A DNA stretch of 64,000 nucleotides, taken from contig OZ012700.1 of NCBI GenBank assembly GCA_963942565.1, positions 26,585,466 through 26,649,465 of the forward strand, read 5' to 3'. A program made the translations under genes and the position numbers. This DNA is from Maea johnstoni (taxonomy: Eukaryota; Annelida; Polychaeta; Spionida; Magelonidae). Position 1 is the first letter of the stretch. The number at the start of each line of letters is the position of its first letter. The notes under the pieces are model-generated. The model saw only the letters and a list, made by a program, of their open reading frames with translations, did not search any database and was not told where the DNA came from. This document shows, piece after piece, positions 48,596-60,352 of this stretch.

Positions 48596-48631
48596 TATAT
48601 AAACCACACCCATCTCAGCCGGGGCCATTTC
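48596..48631 (+). promoter_or_regulatory. core promoter of LRR gene: TATA box and initiator
   Basis: TATATAAA at 48596-48603 is followed by CCATTTC at 48625-48631, which fits the animal initiator YYANWYY, with its A at 48627. TATA to start spacing is 31 bp, as in typical metazoan promoters. The ATG at 48671 lies 44 bp downstream, with ATG codons at 48671 and 48674 as candidate starts (one out of frame). Confidence 0.65.
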
Positions 48632-48670
48632 TTCTCCGTTGCTGGCAGTAGAACTGCATGCGATAGCTTA

Positions 48671-48982
48671 ATGATGTTCCTCCGATATCAACCCCTGTTT
48701 AAAAAAAAGAAATCTATGTTGATGTTAATACATCTCCATCTCAGTATCTGCCTATACGTCACCGGGCTGGCAGAGAGTAAATGCCCGGCAGAGTTGGAAA
48801 CAGTTGTCACACATTGCAAATGTCCTCGTTATGCTGGGGGCATTACAGTCAACTGTGAGCTGGGTGGGAGAACGTTGCAGAACATTTCTGTTTTCGGGGA
48901 CGTTAGAGAAGCAGTCACACAGATCAGAATCACCGATGGAACAGTGGAGCATATTCTAAATAACTCCTTTTCATCAGAGATG
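48671..48982 (+). CDS. LRR receptor exon 1: signal peptide and LRR N-cap
   Basis: The ATG at 48671 precedes a second in-frame Met just before the hydrophobic run; the inner one (MLMLIHLHLS) would give a more usual signal peptide, so the start could be 45 bp later. The exon ends SNNSFSSEM-like (ILNNSFSSEM) with donor GTAAGT at 48983. Confidence 0.85.
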
Positions 48983-51900
48983 GTAAGTTACTTCTTTCTT
49001 ATACCACATTCCTCTCATGCTAACCCTATGGAATATCATGGAAATGACACGTGAACTTGTTTCCAAATTTTAAGGGTTGTCAAACACATGTCAATGTCCA
49101 GTATACACATGATCTTTAAAAAAATGCTGTAAATGGCTGTTGTCTCCACTCAATCCGTTGTAACATTTAGAGTGATGACACCAATAATGCATTGTACGAA
49201 CAACAGAGAGAAATAGATAAATTACAACAGGATCGATAGTGAAATGGACATCAATAATCCATCAATAATTACACCATACACAATCATACAGACATACTAC
49301 ACTATAAGTATTTATATTTTCATTGAGAGGGTATCAAAGATCTTGTCTACATCCGAACGTTTGAATTATCTATCAGTCACTCTACTTATCCAACATGTAA
49401 TGATCCTCCAGAATCTAGTAACACTTTTGCACTCAAGAAAAGCATGAAAAACAGTTTCTTCTCTGTTAAAAGATAAACATGTGGACGAATCAGCCAGATC
49501 TATTTTACACATTCAGAATACACATGATCTGACACACATGGCATTATCCTGTTAGAAGGCTATATTATCAAAAGATATTTGACACAAAAAAATGTTTTCA
49601 AACCCTCTTTATAAAGCGTATAAACATAGATTAATATATATTATTTGAAATTGTGAGACCATGTTAAAATTTAAGATGTCAATGGACAGACAATAAAAAT
49701 CATTAGATAAGCCAACTATAGCACCTCTGCTCTGATTGTGTTTCCATAGTGTTAGAATAGATTTGACAACGCTAGATGAAATGGTGGATTCATACTGGCT
49801 AGGGCCTAATGAATACTCATATAAATTTTTCATATGAGTTTTGGAACAAATGAAACTATGGAGCAATGGATGCCTTCGAGCCCAAGTGCCCCTACTTATT
49901 TTAGCATCCCCTTATTTAACTAACTGCTATGGCTAAAGTGAGGCTAGATTTTTGCACATTTGAGATTAACGCACAATAGATGTTACTCATCATTTACCAT
50001 TTGTTAGCATCAGAAATCGCATACCAAGAAAGTCTTTTTTTTGCATGAATTAGTTTAAAGCTGCATCCCCACAAAACCACCAAAACTGCATAAATTTGAA
50101 ATTTGAGCCGCAAAGACATTGGAAATCTTCTCTTGCCATAGCATTGAAAGTCACGGACCATACTGGAATTCTTATCAGTAAGGTACTAAGCTTCGTAGCC
50201 TAATAAAGCTGGCGGTACTAACGACCAAAAACTTTGCTTACAACTAGACATACATGTATATATCCCCTTTTTTCAGTAGCATAATTAAAATCTGCTCTCG
50301 CATATATCATAGATTGAGATATATTGAATTTCTAAGTGGATGATTTTTTTGTGGAAATACCAGGTTAACTTATGAAATTATTAGTTATAATTGATTTCAT
50401 CAAAGTTTGCAATACTTTAACCTAGAAACTCATTACACAAACCTTCGAAATAAAACATTTTAGTTCAAAGTCAACTCATGAAAAAAGATTTTCGAGATAA
50501 AATTCTTTAAAACAGTAAAGCCGTTTTCACCTGACTCTTTGTTATATGTGCAAAGGTACTAATACAGATTATAAGATATGTGAAATTAAGTAATATAACT
50601 ATTTAGTGCATACACAAAATTAGCAAATATGCATATGGTTTTAGATATTTAGCCCGTATGAAATATCTTGACCAATAGTAGCAAATATCAGGCCTTGAAA
50701 TTAACATTAGAAATCAATATAGTTCAATGATAAGGAAACATCATCAAACTCGTTAACCCAAGAAATGTACATGTATATGGTATATAAGTAATAACCAAAA
50801 ATCTATTCATATGCAAAATGACACACAATTTACTTCCTAATATAAACCTAGAAATGGTAAGGAATTTGATTTTATGATTTAATTTGATTGGGTTAAAGAC
50901 CTAAATATAACAAAAATATAATATTATGCAGTCGACATCGGAATTGTATTGAGTGAAAGAAAATGAATTGTTCATGGTATACTATCCATCGTGATTTCTA
51001 GGCAGTAGATTGGATAAGGCAGGCAATAACATAGGTGTTGGTAGTAACTAACACAATAGACACATTCCAAATATTTCCTTATTTTACCGATAAGTGTTCG
51101 CAGTTTTCAAAGGCGGTGACAATTTTGGTGGAATCTTAAAGACAAACACATAGTCATGAAAATGTTAAAAGATGATAAACTATCCATCGCGATTTCTGGG
51201 CACTTGCACTTAAAATATATATATATATATATATATAAAAGTAGATTGGATGAGGCACGCAATAACATAGGTGTTGGTAGTTAACTAACACAATAGACAC
51301 ATTCCAAATATTTCCTTATTTTACCGATAAGTGCTCGCAGTTTACAAAGGCTGTGGTCATTTTGGTGGAATCTTAAAGACAAACAGATAGGCAGGAAAAA
51401 ACTGAAGATGACATTTTATATAATCAGTACTTAGTTATAACTCTAGCAATGCTAAAACCATTATTGAGTTGTCAAAAATGTATTTGATTCAGATGGTCAT
51501 CTTTATGGGAAACCTAAGGATGCCTGTATCAACAATGTCTCGAAATAGGTCTAAGATGATCTTATTTTATCTTTTAAATGTTGAAGGTCCAAGTTCATAA
51601 GAAAGTTAGGCAAGAAGGAAAAAGAGAATTTGTAGATGCCTTAATGAATAGATTACAAAAGCATATAGGAATTAAACAATATTGTTGCGCTCGTTGTGTA
51701 TGTACTTCAACATAGGTAACTTTGACAAAGGATCTATCATGAGATATTCTTTTTGGTGTGAACTAACTATGCGATTACACTAATTTGTGATTAATGCATG
51801 TATATTTGTGATCTTTTCTAAAATATCATACATTCACCTTCGTTCTTGTGAGCATGATGAAATATAATAATGTACCAATTAAAGGCATACTGTAATTTCG

Positions 51901-54340
51901 CGTGTATAAGACGCACTTTTTTACACTAATTTTTACACTCAAATTGGGGGTGCGTCTTATACACAAAGCTAAAGATCTAGGGTGTTTTACATTGAGTAAC
52001 CAGGCCACTCGGAGATCGCCTAATTACAATTACAATGCGGCCAAGACGATGCCCAACGATGTTTGCCTCGGCATCTACGAATTGTAATTACCATACCACC
52101 CTCCGCTAGAATTTACTGATTACAATTAAAATCAGCCTAGGACAATGGGTGTTGGGCACCGACACAGGGTGATAAGCATTGATGTCACGTTGATGTCACA
52201 TTTCACTCATCTCAATATGCATTTTACTGCCTTTCTAGCATTATTCATGATGAGGAGTTGATTTCCCACAATAATTCCGAAAAGGGGGTGCGCGCTATAC
52301 ACAAAGCTAAGGTCTATACATCATTTATAAGGCCTGGACAAGGGGTGCGTCTTATATAAGGGTGCGTCTTATACACGCGAAGTTACGGTAATTTTATAAA
52401 CTCAGAGAGTGAATGCTTTCATTTACGTTTTGTTTCAGAAATTAAAATCACTGGAACTTGCTGGGATCAACGGCCTGCATCTGGCCCCCTCTGCATTCCA
52501 TGCTGTAAGAGATAGTCTTCAGACATTGAAGATTGATAGCTGCAGTCTGAACGAGGTTCCATCGGGCTCCCTTTCAGTTCTTCAATCCCTACAGACATTG
52601 CTTCTAGTCAGAATGGACATACAAGAACTAAAGAATGACAGCTTCAGTGGTTTAAGCAACCTGATCACACTTGAGCTCTCCAATGATAATATATCACGAA
52701 TCCAGTACAATGCCTTCAGGGGATTGATCCGTTTGATAAGATTGGATTTATCTCATAATCCTATACAAGTTTTAACCGGATTACACTCTTTAAGCAACTG
52801 CAAACTTCTACATCTTTTAAATGTCTCTATTCGGACACTTCCATTCAAAGCATTTGTGAATACCAGTCTTGTCCAATTAATTTTGAATTTCAATACCATT
52901 GACCATTTATTTCCGTACTTAATGCGCAGTAAAGTGACACCTCCATTGTCAGTAAACGTAAGTAGAAATTATTGCTCCATAAATCAAGGTGAAAAACAAT
53001 TTCAGTTCTTGCGGCTCCTTCATATTTCTCACTCTAGCATTGAACTTTTGCCTGGTAACCTCCAATGGTTCTCCTCGTTATCTTCTTTATACATGAGAGA
53101 AAACAATATGACAGATATAAAAGCAGGACTTTTTTATGGTTTATGTAAATTGAGATCCCTTCATTTGCAAGGAAATGCAATTAGCCATTTGAAGGTTGGC
53201 GATTTCACTGGCCTAGCAAATCTGCAAAATTTATATCTCCAAAGAAATCATATAAGAAGCATAGACCCATTTACTTTTTCGACACTCAGTCACCTTAGAG
53301 CCCTTTGGATAACTTTCAATCTACTGACAGTGGTTGAGAATACCACATTCATTGGTCTGACAAACCTTGATGCACTACTGCTTGACTATAATAGAATTGT
53401 GCTCATTGCAGTCGATGCGTTCAGGAATATGGGAAATCTTAGGGTATTAAGTGTTTCCTATAATCCATTGGAATCAGTTAGACCTGTACTTGGCACCAGG
53501 AACGTTTCACAAATTGTGTTACATGGTGTCTCTATGGGCACACTGAAGTATGCCCACTTTTCAGATTATTCATTATTGCAAACATTACAAATGCAAAACA
53601 GTGGACTTGTACACATATTTCCAGATGTTTTGATCACTTCCAAAGATACTCAACTTAAATCTACTAATCCTGGTAATTTTTGTACACCACTACATGGATT
53701 CCTGTCCAAATTGAGTTCACTCACTCTACTAGATTTACAGAAAAACCAAATAATCATTCAAAAACAAAATTTCCAATACCTTCCTTCTCTTACAAATCTT
53801 ATATTAAGTGAAAATAATATTTCTGTTCTACCAAAGGGAACGTTTTGCAGTTTGACTAATCTGAAATATCTTAGACTTGATCACAATAGAATCAAATATA
53901 TAGATACAGGTATTTTCGATCATCTCATCAATCTAAGATATTTGAGCCTACACAGTAATCAAATATTAAGAATAGCCGAGACTGCCTTTCTCAGGATGTC
54001 ACCTCAGACAATTATTAGATTAGTTGACAATCGTGTGAAAATGATCTCTCCAGACATGCTTCTCAGTCCTGCCAGTATGCTGTTAGAAAATAACCCCATT
54101 GAGTGTTCTTGTGAAATGATAAGACTAAGGGTGTTAATACTGAAAAAGATACGCGATCATAAAAGTATCATTTGCGCAAATAAGAAAGATAACACCATAT
54201 CAAATTACACGCAAAATTGCAAAATTGATACAGTTTTGATAAGTGACGACGTTTTTGTTCTAGGGGTAGTAGGACTCTTGCTTGTCGCATTACTTGCGTT
54301 GTCTGTTGCACGCTACATATGGAAGAGAAATGTATCTTAA
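48671..54340 (+). CDS. leucine-rich-repeat transmembrane receptor, two exons, 737 aa
   Basis: Exon 1 (48671-48982, 104 codons) and exon 2 (52439-54340, 633 codons and TAA) join in phase 0 across a 3.46-kb intron (donor GTAAGT, acceptor TTTTGTTTCAG). Residues about 16-35 are a signal peptide (MLMLIHLHLSICLYVTGLAE); next is a Cys-rich LRR N-cap (CPAELETVVTHCKC), then about 20 LRRs such as LRSLHLQGNAISHLKVGDFT, an LRR C-cap (NNPIECSCEMIRLRVLILKK ending NCKI), one membrane helix (VLGVVGLLLVALLALSVARY) and a tail of about eight residues (IWKRNVS). Many N-glycosylation sites. It has no TIR or kinase domain, so if it signals it must use a partner. The ectodomain resembles Toll-like and Slit-type LRR proteins; specific orthologue not identified. 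Confidence 0.9.
50981..51395. repeat. intronic tandem duplication, unit about 200 bp
   Basis: ACTATCCATCGTGATTTCTA at 50981 and ACTATCCATCGCGATTTCTG at 51179 begin two copies sharing GGTGTTGGTAGT, ACACAATAGACACATTCCAA and TTTTGGTGGAATCTTAAAGA. The second carries a short (TA)n run at 51216-51236. Confidence 0.88.
51888..52390. mobile_element. TA-flanked MITE, 499 bp, GTATAAGACGCAC ends
   Basis: Element 51890-52388: CTGTAATTTCGCGTGTATAA at the left, and TTATACACGCGAAGTTACGG at the right, flanked by TA. Subterminal GGGTGCGTCTTATACACAAA motifs are repeated inside. Its right end is 50 bp from LRR exon 2, so it lies across the usual branch-point zone. Confidence 0.9.
52439..54340 (+). CDS. LRR receptor exon 2: LRRs, C-cap, membrane helix
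   Basis: Starts KLKSLELAGINGLHLAPSAF directly after the acceptor. Regular LRR consensus (LxxLxLxxNxI) is visible from about residue 150 onward, with a break near the middle (SVNVSRNYCSINQGEKQFQF) that may be an island domain. The membrane helix and Arg/Lys stop-transfer are at the end. Confidence 0.92.
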   Translation, partial: KLKSLELAGINGLHLAPSAFHAVRDSLQTLKIDSCSLNEVPSGSLSVLQSLQTLLLVRMDIQELKNDSFSGLSNLITLELSNDNISRIQYNAFRGLIRLIRLDLSHNPIQVLTGLHSLSNCKLLHLLNVSIRTLPFKAFVNTSLVQLILNFNTIDHLFPYLMRSKVTPPLSVNVSRNYCSINQGEKQFQFLRLLHISHSSIELLPGNLQWFSSLSSLYMRENNMTDIKAGLFYGLCKLRSLHLQGNAISHLKVGDFTGLANLQNLYLQRNHIRSIDPFTFSTLSHLRALWITFNLLTVVENTTFIGLTNLDALLLDYNRIVLIAVDAFRNMGNLRVLSVSYNPLESVRPVLGTRNVSQIVLHGVSMGTLKYAHFSDYSLLQTLQMQNSGLVHIFPDVLITSKDTQLKSTNPGNFCTPLHGFLSKLSSLTLLDLQKNQIIIQKQNFQYLPSLTNLILSENNISVLPKGTFCSLTNLKYLRLDHNRIKYIDTGIFDHLINLRYLSLHSNQILRIAETAFLRMSPQTIIRLVDNRVKMISPDMLLSPASMLLENNPIECSCEMIRLRVLILKKIRDHKSIICANKKDNTISNYTQNCKIDTVLISDDVFVLGVVGLLLVALLALSVARYIWKRNVS

Positions 54341-55057
54341 AGTTTGAAAGTGTTTTACAGTTTATTGATGATCCATCAAGATGCTTACTCTAAGGAGAAA
54401 GAAAATTGATGCCCGTAAAATGATCAGACACTGATCTGAAAAAATGACACAATATGCAAATTAACATACAAAAAAAGTGTCAAAATGACACAAAATGTAA
54501 ATAAGGAGGCTTAAAACTCAAAATTCAACTTGGTATACGTCATTCTCAGAATCACCCCCCTTAAATCTGGCTAGAAACGCTTTCCGACTTTTAACAGAAA
54601 TGCCTCAACAGCCTTACATAAGCCCCTTTTCCAGAATTTGTACATAACTATCAGGCTTCAAAGTGATAAGGCGAAGAAATGTAAGGAGCGCTACAAAACA
54701 ACAAAACAAAAAGCTACAAAACAAACAGAGAACATAGATCCATGCCCCAAGAGATGTATGGATAGTACCAATGTTTATTGTTTCCATGTTGTCTTAGCAA
54801 ATAGCTTAATTGGAGGTTGGGTATCAGGAGTGGTCAATTCTTTTTACAAAATTAACAAAAGTCATTTTAAAACAGGCTACCTCAAACAGAAACTTAACCA
54901 GAAATTAAAAAGTGGGAGCCCATTTTTCCTCATTCTGGATGTTATTGGATGAGTGGTCTAAGTAGCCGGCAGTCTGGATATTTTTTTTCAAAAAAACAAA
55001 ATCAATTTCTCTGTATCATTTATGATCAAATACATTATTGTTTGCTTTTCACAAATG

Positions 55058-55063
55058 AATAAA
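55058..55063 (+). terminator. polyadenylation signal AATAAA of LRR gene
   Basis: AATGAATAAACAATC, 718 bp after the stop; the only good AATAAA in the 3' flank. Also present in the second copy. Confidence 0.5.
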
Positions 55064-55779
55064 CAATCATCGAGTCTTGAGTACATCTGCGAATCCTTTT
55101 TTAAACAGTATTCTATTTTGAAATGAGGGGCCGCTCTTTTGGTTAACATGTAGGTCACTATCTTGATTTTTTTAGTCACAATGTATTTATATTCACTACA
55201 ATACACATGGATGTCTGATGATCAAGTATGGTTTCAATTATCCATATTGAACTTGAATCATAGTATGTTATTGTACAATTTTAACACTCAAAGGTTAGTC
55301 CATATTTATGGGATATTAAGTCAATTTTAACAGAAGTGCTTATCTTAACAATTTTGGTGATATGATGTGATGTACATGACTTAACAAAATAAGTAAATAT
55401 AGCATATGTTATAGTATTTGCAACAATTGCATCATATACTTTTTGCCGTATGGCCATGTTAGAAAAATGTAAGTACTAAGTGGCAAAATAATCATTATTA
55501 ACAGAGTGCATGTTTGTATCAAAACTATAAGGGCGCTGCGTCAGTATTCAAAGGCGACCAACTGTGGTCTTGTAAATCTTATACCTGCAAGTGACAAATT
55601 ATAACAAAATTTGTTTTTGCAAATAGCCTTTCATTTCTTGATTTTGTTAGATAGACAAAATTTTTTAATTCATTGTTGTATGACAGACATTGTAATACTA
55701 TGTTGGAACCTGCCGATCCCCATGATTTAAATACTTGTACACAGTTAAAAATTGACTCGCCCTTACAGGCCCGTTATTT

Positions 55780-56290
55780 TCCCGGGGAGGAGGGGGGGGG
55801 GGGGACACTCAGGTACAGAGGGGGTGGGGGGGGGGGGGCATACGCTCGTTATCAAAATTTTAAAATACCCCTAAAGCACTGACTTCTGGCCAAAAAAGCA
55901 CCCTTATTCTAATAAAAACGCTGACTTTTTTCAGTAAATAAACACCCCTTCTTTTATCAAAACACTGACATTGGATGAATGGGAACACGTATTTCAACTT
56001 TAGATTTTATAATCCTCTGCCTGTTTAGCGGCAGCAAGTGGTGGCTGCAAACTCGGAAGCCCAGTCACTTCGGGAGTCACTCGCAATCAGAGCCGCGTAT
56101 ATTTCGTGGACTGTAAGGGGATTTTCACCCCCATACTTCACACCTGGGTAGAAAAAAGTACCCTTCTTTTACAAAATCGCGGACATGCGGACGTCTTAAA
56201 AAAAAACTTCTTGCGCGAAATACGTAATGCGGGTGCCGCCCCCCTCTGTACCTGAGTGCCCCCCCCCCCCCCCCCCCCCCCCCCGGGGTT
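55780..56290. mobile_element. foldback element with long G and C homopolymer ends
   Basis: The left end has two G runs around ACACTCAGGTACAGAGGGG; the right end has CCCCTCTGTACCTGAGTG followed by about 36 C. These are inverted repeats around an interior of about 400 bp (TCAAAATTTTAAAATACCCC to TTGCGCGAAATACGTAATGC). Non-coding; family not known to me. Confidence 0.65.
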
Positions 56291-56299
56291 ATTTTGAAG

Positions 56300-56690
56300 G
56301 ACCCTTCACTGGGCCAGCACGGGCCCAGAAGCCCATAAGGGGCTCATTATGGCAGGCCTGTACGGGCCAGGCAATATACCGGGACCATAATGGGACCATT
56401 AAAACGGGTTCCCTGAGACATCTGGTGGCCATATTTTTTCATAAAAAGCAGCATATTTTCAAACATTTTTTCCTCTAAAATAATACTCGAGATCCTATGG
56501 GTATGTATTGACTGGTCACATGGTATAACTCCTGCGGAAGACATTTGGAACATTTATTATTTTGAAATGTAGATATTGGGATAAAAAACGCGCCCATACG
56601 TGCACTTGGCTGAACAGGGTCGTAACATGCTCGTTATAACCCATAACAGGGTGGTACGGGCCCATCAACTTTTGCCTGTGTAGAGGACAA
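56300..56690. repeat. GC-palindrome-rich segment
   Basis: Short motifs such as GGGCCAGCACGGGCCC, CCGGGACCATAATGGGACC and ACGGGCCCATCAACTTTTG flank a central AT-rich part. The second copy (60360-60700) has more exact versions (GGCCCGTACGGGCCCGTC, AACGGGACCGTAATGGGACC). Possibly another MITE. Confidence 0.4.
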
Positions 56691-56831
56691 ACATTTTTCT
56701 CTGGACCTACCTCTTATTAACTTATTATATTTGGAATTACGATTTTTAGCCTCGTTTTCTGCCATACTGCGGCTCAGACATGACTAGCCAAAGGTTTTGC
56801 TAGCTAATCTTTCCTCCACCACTCACAACTA

Positions 56832-56929
56832 CAGTGCCAACATTTAATTCCTGCACAAAATGTGTGGGCAGCTCAGGCATACTACACGACTGCATGCCCG
56901 ACTGCCACCCAGTCTCTTGGGCATGAATG
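56832..56929. mobile_element. left half of family D MITE at duplication junction
   Basis: CAGTGCCAACATTTAATTCC at its start, with TA before it, running to CTCTTGGGCATGAATG, where the duplicated LRR exon begins. Confidence 0.8.
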
Positions 56930-58593
56930 CTCTCCAATGATAATATATCACGAATCCAGTACAATGCCTTCAGGGGATTGATCCGTTTGATAAGATTGGA
57001 TTTATCTCATAATCCTATACAAGTTACAACCGGATTACACTCTTTAAGCAATTGCAAACTTCTACATCTTTTAAATGTCTCTATTCGGACACTTCCATTC
57101 AAAGCATTTGTGAATACCAGTCTTGTCCAATTAATTTTGAATTTCAATACCATTGACCATTTATTTCCGTACTTAATGCGCAGTAAAGTGACACCTCCAT
57201 TGTCAGTAAACGTAAGTAGAAATTATTGCTCCATAAATCAAGGTGAAAAACAATTTCAGTTCTTGCGGCTCCTTCATATTTCTCACTCTGGCATTGAACT
57301 TTTGCCTGGTAACCTCCAATGGTTCTCCTCGTTATCTTCTTTATACATGAGAGAAAACAATATGACAGATATAAAAGCAGGACTTTTTTATGGTTATGTA
57401 AATTGAGATCCCTTCATTTGCAAGGAAATGCAATTAGCCATTTGAAGGTTGGCGATTTCACTGGCCTAGCAAATCTGCAAAATTTATATCTCCAAAGAAA
57501 TCATATAAGAAGCATAGACCCATTTACTTTTTCGACACTCAGTCACCTTAGAGCCCTTTGGATAACTTTCAATCTACTGACAGTGGTTGAGAATACCACA
57601 TTCATTGGTCTGACAAACCTTGATGCACTACTGCTTGACTATAATAGAATTGTGCTCATTGCAGTTGATGCGTTCAGGAATATGGGAAATCTTAGGGTAT
57701 TAAGTGTTTCCTATAATCCATTGGAATCAGTTAGACTTGTACTTGGCACCAGGAACGTTTCACAAATTGTGTTACATGGTGTCTCTATGGGCACACTGAA
57801 GTATGCCCACTTTTCAGATTATTCATTATTGCAAACATTACAAATGCAAAACAGTGGACTTGTACACATATTTCCAGATGTTTTGATCACTTCCAAAGAT
57901 ACTCAACTTAAATCTACTAATCCTGGTAATTTTTGTACACCACTACACGGATTCCTGTCCAAATTGAGTTCACTCACTCTACTAGATTTACAGAAAAACC
58001 AAATAATCATTCAAAAACAAAATTTCCAATACCTTCCTTCTCTTACAAATCTTATATTAAGTGAAAATAATATTTCTGTTCTACCAAAGGGAACGTTTTG
58101 CAGTTTGACTAATCTGAAATATCTTAGACTTGATCACAATAGAATCAAATATATAGATACAGGTATTTTCGATCATCTCATCAATCTAAGATATTTGAGC
58201 CTACACAGTAATCAAATATTAAGAATAGCCGAGACTGCCTTTCTCAGGATGTCACCTCAGACAATTATTAGATTAGTTGACAATCGTGTGAAAATGATCT
58301 CTCCAGACACGCTTCTCAGTCCTGCCAGTATGCTGTTAGAAAATAACCCCATTGAGTGTTCTTGTGAAATGATAAGACTAAGGGTGTTAATACTGAAAAA
58401 GATACGCGATCATAAAAGTATCATTTGCGCAAATAAGAAAGATAACACCATATCAAATTACACGCAAAATTGCAAAATTGATACAGTTTTGATAAGTGAC
58501 GACGTTTTAGTTCTAGGGGTAGTAGGACTCTTGCTTGTCGCATTACTTGCGTTGTCTGTTGCACGCTACATATGGAAGAGAAATGTATCTTAA
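56927..58593 (+). pseudogene. 5'-truncated second copy of the LRR receptor gene
   Basis: It begins inside the LRR region (LSNDNISRIQYNAFRG) and ends at the same stop as the parent. Exon 1, the promoter, the signal peptide and the first 90 or so residues of exon 2 are missing. One T is missing in the run TATGGTTATG (about 57394), shifting frame and leaving two frames: 56927-57406 and one covering the rest to 58593. The junction has placed an ATG in frame directly before LSNDN. Missense changes relative to the parent include Ser to Gly, Pro to Leu, Met to Thr and Phe to Leu. Without a signal peptide it is unlikely to make a surface receptor. Confidence 0.92.
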
Positions 58594-59155
58594 AGTTTGA
58601 AAGTGTTTTACAGTTTATTGATGATCCATCAAGATGCTTACTCTAAGGAGAAAGAAAATTGATGCCCGTAAAATGATCAGACACTGATCTGAAAAAATGA
58701 CACAATATGCAAATTAACATACAAAAAAAGTGTCAAAATGACACAAAATGTAAATAAGGAGGCTTAAAACTCAAAATTCAACTTGTTATACATCATTCTC
58801 AGAATCACCCCCCTTAAATCTGGATAGAAACGCTTTCCGACTTTTAACAGAAATGCCTCAACAGCCTTACATAAGCCCCTTTTCCAGAATTTGCACATAA
58901 CTATCAGGCTTCAAAGTGATAAGGCGAAGAAATGTAAGGAGCGCTACAAAACAACAAAACAAAAAGCTACAAAACAAACAGAGAACATAGATCCATGCCC
59001 CAAGAGATGTATGGATAGTACCAATGTTTATTGTTTCCATGTTGTCTTGAGTGGTCTAAGTAGCCGGCAGTCTGGATATTTTTTTTCAAAAAAACAAAAT
59101 CAATTTCTCTGTATCATTTATGATCAAATACATTATTGTTTGCTTTTCACAAATG

Positions 59156-59161
59156 AATAAA
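59156..59161 (+). terminator. AATAAA of the second LRR copy
   Basis: Same context as at 55058 (AATGAATAAACAATC). Confidence 0.45.
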
Positions 59162-59879
59162 CAATCATCGAGTCTTGAGTACATCTGCGAATCCTTTTTT
59201 AAACAGTATTCTATTTTGAAATGAGGGGCCGCTCTTTTGGTTAACATGTAGGTCACTATCTTGATTTTTTTAGTCACAATGTATTTATATTCACTACGAT
59301 ACACATGGATGTCTGATGATCAAGTATGGTTCCAATTATCCATATTGAACTTGAATCATAGTATGTTATTGTACAATTTTAACACTCAAAGGTTAGTCCA
59401 TATTTATGGGATATTAAGTCAATTTTAACAGAAGTGCTTATCTTAACAATTTTGGTGATATGATGTGATGTACATGACTTAACAAAATAAGTAAATATAG
59501 CATATGTTATAGTATTTGCACCAATTGCATCATATACATTTTTGCCGTATGGCCATGTTAGAAAAATGTAAGTACTAAGTAGCAAAATAATCATTATTAA
59601 CAGAGTGCATGTTTGTATCAAAACTATAAGGGCGCTGCGTCAGTATTCAAAGGCAACCAACTGTGGTCTTGTAAATCTTATACCTGCAAGTGACAAATTA
59701 TAACAAAATTTGTTTTGGCAAATAGCCTTTCATTTCTTGATTTTGTTAGATGGACAGAACATTTTAATTCATTGTTGTATGACAGACATTGTAATACTAT
59801 GTTGGAACCTGTCGATCCCCATGATTTAAATACTTGTACACAGTTAAAAATTGACTCGCCCTTACGGGCCCGTTATTTT

Positions 59880-60352
59880 CCGGGGGGGGGGGGGGGGGGG
59901 GGGGGGGCATACGCTCGTTATCAAAATTTTAAAATACCCCTGAAGCACTGACTTTTGGCCAAAAAAAGCACCCTTATTTTAATAAAAACGCTGACTTTTT
60001 CAGTAAATAAACACCCCTTCTTTTATCAAAACACTGACATTGGATGAATGGGAACACGTATTTCAACTTTAGATTTTATAATCCTGTGCCTGTTTAGCGG
60101 CAGCAAGTGGTGGCAGCAAACTCGGAAGCCCAGTCACTTCGGGAGTCAATCGGCGTCAGAGCCGCGTATATTTCGTGGACTGTAAGGGGATTTTGACCCC
60201 CATACTTCATACCTGGGTAGAAAAAAGTACCCTTCTTTTACAAAATCGCGGACATGCGGAGGTCTTAAAAAAAAAACCTTCTTGCGCGAAATACGTAATG
60301 CGCCCCCCTCTGTACCTGAGTGCCCCCCCCCCCCCCCCCCCCCCCCCCAGGG
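59880..60352. mobile_element. second copy of G/C homopolymer foldback element, left end collapsed
   Basis: The left end is reduced to one run of about 27 G; the ACACTCAGGTACAGAGG part is gone. The right end still has CCCCTCTGTACCTGAGTG and about 30 C. Consistent with slippage or recombination between G runs after the duplication. Confidence 0.65.

Larger units (their letters stand above)
48983..52438 (+). other. LRR gene intron, 3.46 kb
   Basis: AT-rich. It contains a tandem duplication (50981-51395) and a MITE near its 3' end (51890). No other exon seen. Confidence 0.7.

Noticed and set aside
48671-54340. Toll-like receptor
   Set aside because: The ectodomain is LRR-rich, but the cytoplasmic tail is only about eight residues and no TIR domain follows in either LRR copy.
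56347-56553. Minus-strand ORF of 68 aa, also at 60394-60576 in the second copy
   Set aside because: Present twice only because of the recent duplication; the frames differ in length and have no protein features.
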